A stretch of 64,000 nt of DNA, from the NCBI RefSeq assembly GCF_002952215.1, contig NZ_CP022600.1:3162001-3226000 (forward strand), given 5' to 3'. Positions 18,110 through 27,270 of this stretch are shown here, piece by piece. Below the pieces are notes generated by a model that was given only the letters and a program-made list of their open reading frames with translations, was not told where the DNA came from and searched no databases. This DNA is from Porphyrobacter sp. HT-58-2. GTDB taxonomy: Bacteria; Pseudomonadota; Alphaproteobacteria; Sphingomonadales; Sphingomonadaceae. Position numbers and translations under genes: made by a program. Each line of letters starts with the position of its first letter. Position 1 is the stretch's first letter.

Positions 18110-18171
18110 TCCGGCGTTCGATAGACGACCACCACGACGTGAACCGCCAAGACCAAACGGGGGAAATGAAC

Positions 18172-19536
18172 ATGGACCGCAGCACCAAGACCGGCTTCAC
18201 CGCGCCGCGCCTCGCGCTCGCCGTCACCACGGCAGTGGCAGCATTCGCGCTGTCCGGCTGCACCACGGCCGCAGCGCCGCGCGCCGACCTGTCGTTCAGC
18301 AATGCCCAGACCGCACTCGCCAAGGGTCAGGTCGACAAGGCCATCGCCCATGCCGAAGCCGCCGTGCTGGCCGAACCGCGCAACCCCGGCTTCCGCGCGC
18401 TGCTGGGCGCAGCCTATATGGAAGCAGGCCGGTTCCAGTCGGCCGCGACCAGCTTCAACGATGCGCTCGATCTTGGCGACGAAAACCCGCGCACCGTCCT
18501 CAGCTTCGCGCTCGCCAAGACCGCGATGGGCGATTCGGGCGCAGCTGTCGCAGTGCTGGATGAATATGCCCGCGTGATCGACCCGGCCGATCTCGGTCTG
18601 GCGCTGGCGCTGGCCGGGCAACCGGAACGCGGCGTCCACGTGCTGATCAATGCCGTGCGCGCCAGCGAGGAAGCCTCGCCCAAGCTGCGCCAGAACCTGG
18701 CCTATACCTATGCCCTCGCGGGCAACTGGCGTGCGGCGCGGGTGATGGCGGCCGAAGATGTGCCGGCCGATCAGCTTGATGCGCGCATCACCGAATGGGC
18801 CGCGATGACCGCGCCTGAAATGTATCAGCAGCGCATCGCCAGCCTGCTCAACGTCACGCCGCGCGCCGATTCGGGTCAGCCGCAGCGTCTCGCGCTGGCG
18901 AATTTCCCGGCGCAGGAGGTCATGGTGGCCGAAGCCGCAGCGCAGGCCCCGGTCGAAGTGGCTGCTGCCGAGCCGATGTCCGCCGTTGCCCCGGCCCCGG
19001 CTAGGGCAGCAGAGCCCGCCAGCTTCGCGCAGGCCTTCGCCGCCAGCGAACCTTCGATCAGCACCGCTCAGGCCGCACCGGCACCGGCAGCCGCCTCTGG
19101 CGTGCGCTTCGTCTCGAACCCGGTGGTGCAGCAACTGCCCGCCAGCAGCGAGCGCGCCGCGCCGCGCATGGCCGCATCGACCCAGCGCCGCATGGCCGCT
19201 GCCGCCGCGCCCGCCCCGGTGGCGAGCGACAAGAGCGCCAACACCCACCTCGTTCAGCTCGGCTCTTATGACAGCAAGCTTGAGGCCGAGCGCGGCTGGG
19301 CCGTGCTCAAGGGCAAGTTCCCGGCGCTCAAGGATCACGATGTCGTCATCACCGAAGCCGTGGTGAACGGGCGCACCTTCTGGCGCGTTGCCGCCGCCGG
19401 TTTCGGCGCGATGAGCGCCAAGTCGATGTGCTCCACGGTCAAGTCGGCCGGGCGCGGCTGCTTTGCCTATGCTGCCTCCAGCCCGCCCGCAGGCGCGGTT
19501 GATCGCGGCATCCGGATGGCATCGCGCACGCGTTGA
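18172..19536 (+). CDS. TPR lipoprotein with C-terminal SPOR domain
   Basis: 454 residues. The N-terminus is a lipoprotein signal with lipobox ALSGC (Cys near residue 30). TPR-like helices follow (SNAQTALAKGQVDKAIAHAE, GFRALLGAAYMEAGRF, QNLAYTYALAGNWRAARVMA). After an Ala/Pro-rich spacer comes a C-terminal SPOR domain (HLVQLGSYDSKLEAERGW with FWRVAAAGFGAMSAKSMCS). It should be anchored in the outer or inner membrane with SPOR binding peptidoglycan. The ATG at 18172 has GGGGGA 8 bases upstream; ATG 18166 would be too close. Third gene of the parA/RHH transcript. It is similar in architecture to the divergent Sel1-SPOR protein. Confidence 0.8.
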   Translation: MDRSTKTGFTAPRLALAVTTAVAAFALSGCTTAAAPRADLSFSNAQTALAKGQVDKAIAHAEAAVLAEPRNPGFRALLGAAYMEAGRFQSAATSFNDALDLGDENPRTVLSFALAKTAMGDSGAAVAVLDEYARVIDPADLGLALALAGQPERGVHVLINAVRASEEASPKLRQNLAYTYALAGNWRAARVMAAEDVPADQLDARITEWAAMTAPEMYQQRIASLLNVTPRADSGQPQRLALANFPAQEVMVAEAAAQAPVEVAAAEPMSAVAPAPARAAEPASFAQAFAASEPSISTAQAAPAPAAASGVRFVSNPVVQQLPASSERAAPRMAASTQRRMAAAAAPAPVASDKSANTHLVQLGSYDSKLEAERGWAVLKGKFPALKDHDVVITEAVVNGRTFWRVAAAGFGAMSAKSMCSTVKSAGRGCFAYAASSPPAGAVDRGIRMASRTR

Positions 19537-19560
19537 CAGGTGCTTGCGCGGGTTCTCCGC

Positions 19561-19620
19561 GCGCTATCGCTTCGCTGCTTGAGCGGGTTGTTTGCGCGCT
19601 ATCGCTTCGCTGCTTGAGCG
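19561..19620 (+). repeat. Two-unit direct repeat, 35-base period
   Basis: A 25-base unit beginning GCGCTATCGCTTCGCTGC and ending TTGAGCG occurs at 19561-19585 and 19596-19620, identical in both. The same unit, diverged, occurs at 50502 and 50537 with exactly the same 35-base spacing. Confidence 0.85.
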
Positions 19621-19654
19621 CGGGCGATTCCATGTTTCTCGATGAGCAATCCTT

Positions 19655-19691
19655 GCTCCCGGATGGCCTCAGGCTGTCCGGGAGCTTTCTT
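19655..19691 (+). terminator. Terminator after TPR-SPOR lipoprotein gene
   Basis: GCTCCCGGA (19655-19663) pairs with TCCGGGAGC (19677-19685) and TTTCTTG follows. It would end the parA/RHH/TPR-SPOR transcript. Confidence 0.65.
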
Positions 19692-19992
19692 GTCAGAACG
19701 CACATGCCCACGGGCTTTCCTACAAGGCCAGGGGCGCAATAGGGTGCCTGAACGGATGCAAGGCCGGTTGCGGGTGGCCAATGCGCGTGAAACATTGCCC
19801 GCGCTGCGAGAAATGGCGGAAATCAGCCGAAAAGTCAGGCGAATTCCAACAGCGTATAGCGGATTTCAGGCCCTTTCAGACCCCGTCCAGACCCCGTCTA
19901 GCCCCCTTTTAGGCCCCCGCCAGCCCTGCCTTGACCCCCTGTTTCACGGTGTCAGTGCGGCCTTGCCCCGGGCCGGTTTTGTAGGACTGGGC

Positions 19993-21228
19993 TTAAAGCG
20001 CGAGCCTGACGCCGCCCTTCCACAGGCCCAGCACCCGGCCCTGTGTCCCCTGCCGATCGAACGGGGTGTTGTCGGCGGTGGCCTCCATCTTGCGGCGGTC
20101 GATGATCCACGGGGCTTGCACATCGATCAGGGCAAGATCGGCCTCCAGACCGGCAATCAGTTCCCCCGCCGGTGCGCCCAGCACCCGCGCCGGGTTGCGG
20201 GCGAGGCAATCAAAGGCGCGGGGGATGTCGATCACCCCGTCGCGCACCAGCCCCAGCGTGGTGGCGAGCAGCGTTTCCGCCCCCGCCATGCCCGGAGCAG
20301 CATCGGCAAAGGGCAGGCGCTTGTCCTCGGCCCCGCGCGGATCATGGCCGCTGGCGATCACGTCGACGGTACCATCGGCAAGGGCCGCCAACGCCGCCTG
20401 CCGATCTGCCTCGCAGCGCAGCGGCGGCGAGAGCCGGGTGAAGGTGCGGAAATCGGCGGTGGCAAGGTCTGACAGCAGGAAATGCGCAGGCGTAATCCCG
20501 CAGGTGACCGGCAACCCGCGCGCCTTGGCTGCCCGCACCAGATCAAAGCCTCTGGCGGTCGTCACCTGCCGGATATGGAGTCGCGCCCCCGCCATCTCCG
20601 CCAGCGCGATATCGCGCGCAATGGCGAGCGATTCGGCCTCGGCAGGGGCAGACGGCAGGCCGAGGCGCGTCGCAATCTCGCCCGCGGTCGCAACCGCATC
20701 TCCGGCAAGACCGCCATCCTCGGCATGGGTGACGACCACCAGATCGAGCATCGCCGCATAGCGCAGCAGGCGCAGCATCACGCCCGAATCCGCGATCCAG
20801 CGCCGCCCGGTGGCGACCCCCCGCGCACCCGCGTCCTGCATCAGGGCAAGCTCTGCAAGCTCCCGACCCTCCAGCCCGCGCGTCGCAGCGGCAAGGGGGT
20901 GAACCCACAGGTCGGGCTTGCCGCTCTTGGCGATGAAGCCCACCCGGCTCGGCAGATCGAGCGGCGGGGATTGATCGGGCATCAGCGCCGCACGGGTAAT
21001 CCCGCCGAAGTGGAACGCGGGTTTGTCGACCGCGAACACCCCCAGATCGACAAGGCCGGGGGCGAGCAGCCTGCCCTTGGCGTCGAACGTTTCGTCACCC
21101 TCCTGCGCGGTCACCTCCGGCCCGAGCGCGGCGATCACGCCATCGGCACAGCGCAACCCGCCGGCAACAAGCCCAGCGGGCGTCACCAGGCGGGCATTGG
21201 TGATGGCGAGAGGCCGGGCCTGCTTCAT
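19993..21228 (-). CDS. pyrX: Dihydroorotase-like protein lacking catalytic residues (PyrC'/PyrX)
   Basis: 411-residue amidohydrolase-fold protein of dihydroorotase length and layout. Key metal ligands are missing. The usual DxHxHxR after the first strand is replaced by [13 protein letters not shown], and the late ASDHAPH-type motif is [13 protein letters not shown], without the catalytic Asp. It should therefore be inactive. In Pseudomonas an inactive dihydroorotase (PyrC') is a structural partner required for aspartate transcarbamoylase assembly; the position immediately after pyrB, with stop and start overlapping as ATGA, supports that role here. An active dihydroorotase must be encoded elsewhere. 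The ATG at 21228 was chosen over GTG 21237 because of this overlap. Confidence 0.85.
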   Translation of the reverse strand: MKQARPLAITNARLVTPAGLVAGGLRCADGVIAALGPEVTAQEGDETFDAKGRLLAPGLVDLGVFAVDKPAFHFGGITRAALMPDQSPPLDLPSRVGFIAKSGKPDLWVHPLAAATRGLEGRELAELALMQDAGARGVATGRRWIADSGVMLRLLRYAAMLDLVVVTHAEDGGLAGDAVATAGEIATRLGLPSAPAEAESLAIARDIALAEMAGARLHIRQVTTARGFDLVRAAKARGLPVTCGITPAHFLLSDLATADFRTFTRLSPPLRCEADRQAALAALADGTVDVIASGHDPRGAEDKRLPFADAAPGMAGAETLLATTLGLVRDGVIDIPRAFDCLARNPARVLGAPAGELIAGLEADLALIDVQAPWIIDRRKMEATADNTPFDRQGTQGRVLGLWKGGVRLAL

Positions 21229-22244
21229 GCCGTCCACCCTTCCACACCCCGCGCCTCGCGGGTCAGAATGTCGAGGCAGGCCATGCGGATCGCGACCCCC
21301 ATCTCGACCTGCCGGGTGATGAGCGAGCGGCCCGCCATGTCGGCCACCTCGCTGTCGATCTCTACGCCGCGGTTCATCGGGCCGGGATGCATCACCAGTG
21401 CATCGGGGCGGGCGAGCGCAAGGCGATCAAGCGTCAGACCGTAAAGGCGGCGATATTCGCGCGGGGACGGGACGAACTGCCCGGTCATCCGTTCCGACTG
21501 GAGGCGCAGCATCATCACCACCTCCGCGCCTGCCAGCGCATCGTCGAAGCGGTGGAACACTTCCACCCCCATCGCCTCGATCCCGGCAGGCATCAGCGCC
21601 GGTGGCGCGCAGACCCGGACCCTTGCTCCCAGCGCGGTCAGGCACAGGATGTTCGACCGCGCGACCCGGCTGTGCAGGATATCGCCGCAGATCACCACGT
21701 TGAGCCCGGTGAAGTCCTCAGCTGCCTCGCCACGCTCGGCGAGCGCATGGCGCAAGGTGAGCGCATCGAGCAGGGCCTGCGTCGGGTGTTCATGGCTGCC
21801 ATCGCCGGCGTTCAGCACCGGACAATCGACCTTGTCCGCAATCAGGCGCGTCGCGCCGGAGGAACCGTGGCGGATAACGATCGCATCGGCGCGCATCGCA
21901 TTGAGCGTGATCGCGGTATCGATCAGCGTTTCGCCCTTCTTCACGCTGGAGGTGGCGGCGTGCATGTTGACCACATCCGCCCCCAGCCGCTTGCCCGCGA
22001 TTTCGAACGACAAGAGCGTGCGGGTGGAATTCTCGAAGAAGGCGTTGATGATGGTGAGACCGGCCAGCAGATCGGTGTGCTTGTTGCGCTGGCGGTTCAG
22101 CGCCACCCACTGCTCCGCCTGATCGAGCAGGTAGAGGATCTCGTGCCGCGCCAGATGGCCGATGCCGGTCAGATCGCGGTGCGGAAAAGCCAGCCGCCCG
22201 CTCGGGAAGCGGCCCGGATCGGCGGAGGTGGCGTGCGAAGTCAT
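21225..22244 (-). CDS. pyrB: Aspartate carbamoyltransferase catalytic subunit
   Basis: 339 residues. It condenses carbamoyl phosphate with aspartate, the committed step of pyrimidine synthesis. Carbamoyl-phosphate binding motif [13 protein letters not shown], the [18 protein letters not shown] segment and the C-terminal [12 protein letters not shown] are all present. The start [13 protein letters not shown] at 22244 is preferred; a further upstream in-frame start gives an Arg/Gly-rich lead unlike the family. The product probably forms a complex with the inactive dihydroorotase-like protein encoded next. Confidence 0.95.
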   Translation of the reverse strand: MTSHATSADPGRFPSGRLAFPHRDLTGIGHLARHEILYLLDQAEQWVALNRQRNKHTDLLAGLTIINAFFENSTRTLLSFEIAGKRLGADVVNMHAATSSVKKGETLIDTAITLNAMRADAIVIRHGSSGATRLIADKVDCPVLNAGDGSHEHPTQALLDALTLRHALAERGEAAEDFTGLNVVICGDILHSRVARSNILCLTALGARVRVCAPPALMPAGIEAMGVEVFHRFDDALAGAEVVMMLRLQSERMTGQFVPSPREYRRLYGLTLDRLALARPDALVMHPGPMNRGVEIDSEVADMAGRSLITRQVEMGVAIRMACLDILTREARGVEGWTA

Positions 22245-22362
22245 CAAGCCAAGGCCCCTAGCCCGCCCGCATCCGCCGCTCAAGCCGCCGCGTAAGCTTT
22301 CCGATAGAAGTTCTGCGCCAAAGCCCCTAGATCACCCGGGCAAGGCTGAAAGGGAAGCGAGC

Positions 22363-24264
22363 ATGAATTTCGTCGGCAAGGTCTGGAAAATCCTCGTCGG
22401 GATCAAGGACGGCCTCGTGCTGCTGTTCATGCTGCTGTTTTTCGTGACGTTGTTCGCGGCCCTGTCCGCCCGCCCCAACCCCGGCAAGGTGCGAGAGGGC
22501 GCGCTGCTGATCGAGCTTTCGGGCGTGGTGGTCGAGGAGAAATCGGTGCTCGATCCGATCGCGGCGCTGCTGTCGGGCAGCGCGCCGATCGAGGAATATC
22601 GCGCCCGCGACGTGGTGCGCGCACTGGATGCGGCCGCCGAAGATGACCGGATCAAGGCGGTGGTACTCGATCTCACCACGTTCCTTGGTGCAGGCCATGT
22701 CCACCTCAAGGACATCGGCGAGGCGATGGACCGGGTGCGCAAGGCCAAGAAGCCGGTGCTGACCTATGCGGTGGGCTATGCCGATGATCACATGCGCCTC
22801 GCCGCGCACGCCAGCGAGGTGTGGCTCGATCCGCAAGGGCTGGCGCTGATCGCCGGGCCGGGCGGCTACAACCTCTATTATGCGGGCCTGCTCGAAAAGC
22901 TCAGCGTCAATGCGCGGGTCTACCGGGTGGGCGAATTCAAGGCCGCGGTCGAACCCTGGTCGCGCACCTCGATGTCGGATGAGGCGCGAACCAATATCGG
23001 CGGCGTCTACGAGGCGCTGTGGGATGAATGGAAGGCCAATGTAACCAAGGCCCGGCCCAAGCTCGCGCTTGACCGGGTGACGGGCGATCCGGTCGGCTGG
23101 ATTGCGGAATCCGGGGGCAATATCGCCAAGGCGGCGCTGGCCGCGGGGCTGGTCGACAAGCTGGGCGACCGCGTCGCATTCGGGGCGCGGGTGGCCGAAC
23201 TGGCAGGCAAGGATCCGTGGAGCGAAAAGCCCGGCAGCTTTGCGTCGAGCAGCTTCGAGGCGTTCCTTGCCGACCAGCCTGCCAAGCGTAAGGGCAAGGC
23301 GATTGGTGTCGTTACCATTGCCGGCGAAATCGTCGATGGTGACGCCGGGCCGGGCGTGGCGGGCGGCGCGCGTATCGCCGATCTGCTCGACGAGGCGCTG
23401 GATGATGACCTCGCAGCGCTGGTGGTGCGGGTCGATTCGCCCGGGGGATCGGCCACCGCCTCGGAAGAAATCCGGCGCGCGGTGCAGCGTTACCGCGACC
23501 GCAAGATCCCCGTCGCCGTGTCCTTCGGCAATGTCGCGGCAAGCGGCGGTTACTGGGTATCGATGTCGAGCGACCGGATCTTCGCCGAACCCGAAACGAT
23601 CACCGGATCGATCGGGGTGTTCGCGGTGATCCCGACCTTCGAACGCAGCGCCGCCCGGCTTGGCGTGGCGGCGGACGGTTATCGCACCACGCCCCTTTCG
23701 GGCCAGCCCAACCCGGTGGCGGGCTTTACCCCGGAAATGGACGCCGTGCTGCAATCGACCATCGGCAACACCTATCGCGAATTCCTGGAACTGGTCGCCA
23801 AGGCACGTTCGATGCCGGTCGAGAAGGTCGATGCGATTGCGCAAGGTCAGGTGTGGGACGGCGGCACCGCACGCCAGAACGGGCTGGTCGATGCCTTTGG
23901 CGGCCTGCCCGATGCGCTCGCCTGGGCGGCGGCCAAGGCCGGGGCCAAGGACGACGATTGGCACGCGGTCTATCTCGGCGAGCAGGAGGCCAATTACGAT
24001 TCGCTGATCCGCCAGCTTGTCACCAGGGACAGCGCGGCACGGGCCGGCCACAACGGCGATCTGTTCGCGATGACCGCGCGCCGTAGCGAGGCGCTGGGCG
24101 AACGCATCCTGCGCGATAGCGAGCGGTTGCTCGGCACCCGCGGCGTGCAGGCCTTCTGCCTAGAATGCCCCGTCAGTTCCGGCACAATCGCCGCCCCGTC
24201 CGCGCGCAGCACGGCTCGGCCCGACGGCCTGCTGGCGCTGTTCGGCTGGCTTGCGGCAAACTGA
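22363..24264 (+). CDS. sppA: Signal peptide peptidase SppA, 67K type
   Basis: 633 residues, the long two-domain form. Membrane-bound serine protease that degrades cleaved signal peptides. An N-terminal membrane helix lies at residues ~10-35 (GLVLLFMLLFFVTLFAALSA). The catalytic Lys is in the N-terminal half (GEFKAAVEPWSR) and the Ser in the C-terminal half (NVAASGGYWVSM), the Ser/Lys split typical of SppA. Other family motifs are VRVDSPGGSATASEEI and ETITGSIGVF. The ATG at 22363 has AAAGGGA upstream; earlier in-frame codons overlap the divergent pyrB. Confidence 0.94.
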   Translation: MNFVGKVWKILVGIKDGLVLLFMLLFFVTLFAALSARPNPGKVREGALLIELSGVVVEEKSVLDPIAALLSGSAPIEEYRARDVVRALDAAAEDDRIKAVVLDLTTFLGAGHVHLKDIGEAMDRVRKAKKPVLTYAVGYADDHMRLAAHASEVWLDPQGLALIAGPGGYNLYYAGLLEKLSVNARVYRVGEFKAAVEPWSRTSMSDEARTNIGGVYEALWDEWKANVTKARPKLALDRVTGDPVGWIAESGGNIAKAALAAGLVDKLGDRVAFGARVAELAGKDPWSEKPGSFASSSFEAFLADQPAKRKGKAIGVVTIAGEIVDGDAGPGVAGGARIADLLDEALDDDLAALVVRVDSPGGSATASEEIRRAVQRYRDRKIPVAVSFGNVAASGGYWVSMSSDRIFAEPETITGSIGVFAVIPTFERSAARLGVAADGYRTTPLSGQPNPVAGFTPEMDAVLQSTIGNTYREFLELVAKARSMPVEKVDAIAQGQVWDGGTARQNGLVDAFGGLPDALAWAAAKAGAKDDDWHAVYLGEQEANYDSLIRQLVTRDSAARAGHNGDLFAMTARRSEALGERILRDSERLLGTRGVQAFCLECPVSSGTIAAPSARSTARPDGLLALFGWLAAN

Positions 24265-24360
24265 GACACGAAATCGCGCCAGCACCGCCGCGAGCGCTTG
24301 CCAAGCGCGTGAGGCCGCATTAAAGGCGCGCCCCTGTCCCGGCCAAATGGCCTTGCGGAC

Positions 24361-24435
24361 GGGCGCGTAGCTCAGCGGTAGAGCACACCCTTCACACGGG
24401 TGGGGTCACAGGTTCAATCCCTGTCGCGCCCACCA
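24361..24435 (+). tRNA. tRNA-Val (anticodon CAC)
   Basis: The acceptor arms GGGCGCG (24361-24367) and CGCGCCC (24425-24431) pair. The D arm is GCTCAGCGGTAGAGC. The anticodon stem CACCC/GGGTG encloses loop TTCACAC with anticodon CAC. The T arm is ACAGGTTCAATCCCTGT. CCA is encoded. It reads GUG codons, frequent in this GC-rich sequence. Confidence 0.95.
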
Positions 24436-24589
24436 TTTCCCCCCAGTGATCTGATCGGCGGAAATGGCGCGGATTCCTTTGTAGCAGCGCCGCTCCCACC
24501 GTCATTTGCCCCTCTGCGCTTGACCGGGCGGGCTACTTCGCGGCAAGGCTCGGGCCTTAGCGCGACAGGGCGCGCCAGCGAGGTATTTC

Positions 24590-27220
24590 ATGCGGAACAG
24601 GTTCTGGGGGCGGTGGCTCGTCGTGGTGGCGGCACTGGTGGGTGCGGCAGGTGCAGGTCCAGCCGCCGCGCAGTCCTTCGCGCAAGGCAGCTTCGATCCG
24701 GCGATCCCGACCCTGACCGCAACTGTCGGCCATGCGCCGGGCACCCGCATCACCTCTCCCGACCAGACCTATGCCTATATCAAGGTTCTGGCCGACGCTG
24801 CGCCCGACCGGGTGAAGCTGGTGCAATATGCCACGAGCTGGGAGGGCCGCCCGCTTTATTACCTCGTCCTGTCAGCGCCCGCCAACATGGCGCGCCTCGA
24901 TGCGATTCGCGCCGATATGGCCAATATCGCCGCCGGCCGACCCGGCAATGGCAGCGCGCTGCCGGTGACCTGGCTGGCATATGGCGTCCACGGCAACGAA
25001 ATCTCCTCGACCGATGCGGCGTTGATGACGGCCTATCACCTGCTCGCCGCGCAGGATGACGACCGCGCCGCCAAGATCATGGCCAACACCATTGTCGTGA
25101 TCGACCCCATGCAGAACCCCGACGGCCGGGCGCGCTTCGTGAACAATTTCCTCGCTGCGACGGGCATTGTCCCCGATGCCGACCGCCAGGCGGCGGAACA
25201 TGACGAGCCCTGGCCGAGCGGGCGCGTCAATCACTACATGTTCGATCTCAACCGCGACTGGTTCACGCTGTCGCAGCCGGAAACCCGCGGCAAGGTCACG
25301 GCGATCCGGCAGTGGAACCCGGTCGTAGTGGTGGACCTGCACGAAATGGGCGGGGACGAGACCTATTTCTTCTCCCCAGCTGCGCAGCCCTTCAACCCCA
25401 ACCTCAGCCCGGCACAGATCCGTGCCTACGAACTGATCGGCCGCTACAATGCCGCCGCTTTCGATGCGCGGGGCGAGCCCTATTTCACGCGTGAGGTCTA
25501 TGACCTGTTCTATCCCGGATATGGCGACACCTGGAACGCGCATCAGGGCGCGATCGGATCGACCTACGAACAGGGGTCGGCGCGCGGTCTGGTGTTTGCC
25601 CGGCGCGATGGAACCGAGCTGACCTATGCGGACGGGGTCGCCAACCACTTTTCCGCCAGCCTCGCCACGGCAAGCGCGGTGGCCGACAATCCGGACCGGT
25701 TCCTTGCCGATTTCGCCGCCTATCGTGCCGGCAATGCCAGCGGCGCGGCGGGCCGGGGAACCTATGTGATCGATCTTGGCAAGCGGCGCTGGAATGCCGA
25801 GCGGCTCGGGCGCCGCCTTGCCCAGCAAGGGATTACCGTGCTGCGGCGCGAAGGCGCGGCGACGCTTTGCGGCAAGTCCTATCCGGCAGGCTATCTCGCT
25901 GTCCCGCAGGCCCAGCCCGCCGCGCGGCTGATCCGCAGCCTGCTTGACCGTGACACGCCGCTGCCGCCCGATTTCCTTGCCGAACAGGAACGCCGTCGTT
26001 CGGTCGATCTCCCGCACGAGCTTTATGATGTCACCGCATGGTCGGTGGGGCCGATGGCGGGGGTCGATGTGCGCCTGTGCAATGCCGCCGCCCCTGGCGA
26101 GGCGCTGCGTTACGATGCGCCCATCGCCGCCAAGGCGGAGGGCAGCGGTGCCTTTGCCATTGCCGTGCCGTGGACCGACAGCGGGCAGGCGCGGCTGGTC
26201 GCGCTCGCGCTGCGTGAAGGGATCGAAGGCCGCGTCACCGACCGCGCCTTCGAGACCGCCGGACGCAGCTTCCCGCGCGGGACAGTGGTGTTCCCGGCCG
26301 GGTCGAACAGCCCGGAAAAGCTGGCACGCCTGTCAGCGCTCGCCAGCGAGGTCGGCGCGCATACCGTCGCGCTGGACAGCGGCTGGGTCGACAGCGGCCC
26401 CAACCTCGGCAGCGACCGCTTCGTGCGTCTTACCCTGCCGCGCGTCGCGGTGGCGTGGGACGACGGCATCTCGCAGCTCAGCGCGGGTTCGCTGCGTTAT
26501 GTCCTGGAACAGCGCATCGGCCTGCCGGTGACGCCGATCCGCACCAACCGCCTCGCCCGTGCCAACCTGTCGGATTACGATGTGCTGCTGGTGCCGGAGG
26601 GTGATCCTTCCGCAGTGCTCGGCGACGGCGGGCAGCGCACCATCCGCGAATTTGTGCGCAAGGGCGGCGTGCTGGTGGCCATTGGCGACAGTCTGGAAAC
26701 CTTCAGCAGCGGCGACAATCCAATGCTGGCGGTCAAGCGCGAAGCGGCGTTGGGCCGCGACCCGTCAGGCGATGGCGAGGATGAAGGCTCTCTGGCCGAA
26801 GCAATCGAGATCACCAGCGATGCAGCCTACCGCGAGGCGATCAAGGATCAGCAGGCGCTGCCCGATACGCTGCCCGGTGCGCTGCTGAATGTGGTGGGCG
26901 AGCCTGACCACTTCCTGTCCGCCGGTTATGATGATGGTGCGGTGGTGCTGGCGACAGGGACGCAGATCTTCACCCCGCTCGACCGGGCCAAGGGTGTCAA
27001 CGTGATGCGTTTTGCCGCGCCGGGCAATCTCATCGCCAGCGGCTATGTGTGGGACGAGAACCGCCGCCAACTGGCCTACAAGCCTTATCTGATGGCCCAG
27101 TCGCAGGGTCGCGGACTGGTGATCGGCTTTGCGCATGATCCATCGACCCGCGCCTATCTCGAAGGGCTCGACCTGATGATCGCCAACGCGGTGCTGGTTG
27201 CGCCGTCACGGGTTCGGTAA
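24590..27220 (+). CDS. Large secreted M14-family zinc carboxypeptidase
   Basis: 876 residues with a Sec signal peptide (residues ~1-28, ending GPAAA-QS). The M14 domain begins with a TSWEGRPLYYLVLSAP strand. The zinc ligands appear as HGNE (in AYGVHGNEISSTDAA, near 125) and the later His in VVVDLHEMGGDET. Other M14 segments are PMQNPDGRARF and FDLNRDWFTLSQPET. The C-terminal ~450 residues form an extra region, with a DJ-1/glutamine-amidotransferase-like stretch (YDVLLVPEGDPSAVL, KGGVLVAIGDSLETF) that probably does not act on protein. The substrate is unknown; periplasmic peptide scavenging is the simplest guess. It is transcribed alone after tRNA-Val. Confidence 0.88.
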   Translation: MRNRFWGRWLVVVAALVGAAGAGPAAAQSFAQGSFDPAIPTLTATVGHAPGTRITSPDQTYAYIKVLADAAPDRVKLVQYATSWEGRPLYYLVLSAPANMARLDAIRADMANIAAGRPGNGSALPVTWLAYGVHGNEISSTDAALMTAYHLLAAQDDDRAAKIMANTIVVIDPMQNPDGRARFVNNFLAATGIVPDADRQAAEHDEPWPSGRVNHYMFDLNRDWFTLSQPETRGKVTAIRQWNPVVVVDLHEMGGDETYFFSPAAQPFNPNLSPAQIRAYELIGRYNAAAFDARGEPYFTREVYDLFYPGYGDTWNAHQGAIGSTYEQGSARGLVFARRDGTELTYADGVANHFSASLATASAVADNPDRFLADFAAYRAGNASGAAGRGTYVIDLGKRRWNAERLGRRLAQQGITVLRREGAATLCGKSYPAGYLAVPQAQPAARLIRSLLDRDTPLPPDFLAEQERRRSVDLPHELYDVTAWSVGPMAGVDVRLCNAAAPGEALRYDAPIAAKAEGSGAFAIAVPWTDSGQARLVALALREGIEGRVTDRAFETAGRSFPRGTVVFPAGSNSPEKLARLSALASEVGAHTVALDSGWVDSGPNLGSDRFVRLTLPRVAVAWDDGISQLSAGSLRYVLEQRIGLPVTPIRTNRLARANLSDYDVLLVPEGDPSAVLGDGGQRTIREFVRKGGVLVAIGDSLETFSSGDNPMLAVKREAALGRDPSGDGEDEGSLAEAIEITSDAAYREAIKDQQALPDTLPGALLNVVGEPDHFLSAGYDDGAVVLATGTQIFTPLDRAKGVNVMRFAAPGNLIASGYVWDENRRQLAYKPYLMAQSQGRGLVIGFAHDPSTRAYLEGLDLMIANAVLVAPSRVR

Positions 27221-27270
27221 CCGGCCCTTCAGGGCGCAAAGTGACCTAGGAACTGGACACGTATTGTGTC

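Larger units (their letters stand above)
19537..19992. other. Gene-free stretch between TPR-SPOR gene and pyrX
   Basis: 456 bases without a credible gene. It contains two 25-base direct repeats (19561, 19596), a terminator hairpin (19655-19691), and a short direct repeat CAGACCCCGTC (twice near 19885). I see nothing else: no tRNA, ribosome site with a good ORF, or riboswitch-like structure. Confidence 0.6.

Noticed and set aside
19939..19954. Half parS-like TGTTTCACGGTGTCAG
   Set aside because: Only the first half matches; the palindromic second half is lost.
22327..24051. Long minus-strand frame across sppA
   Set aside because: Antisense to SppA, which has its catalytic Lys and Ser; no domain in the opposite frame.
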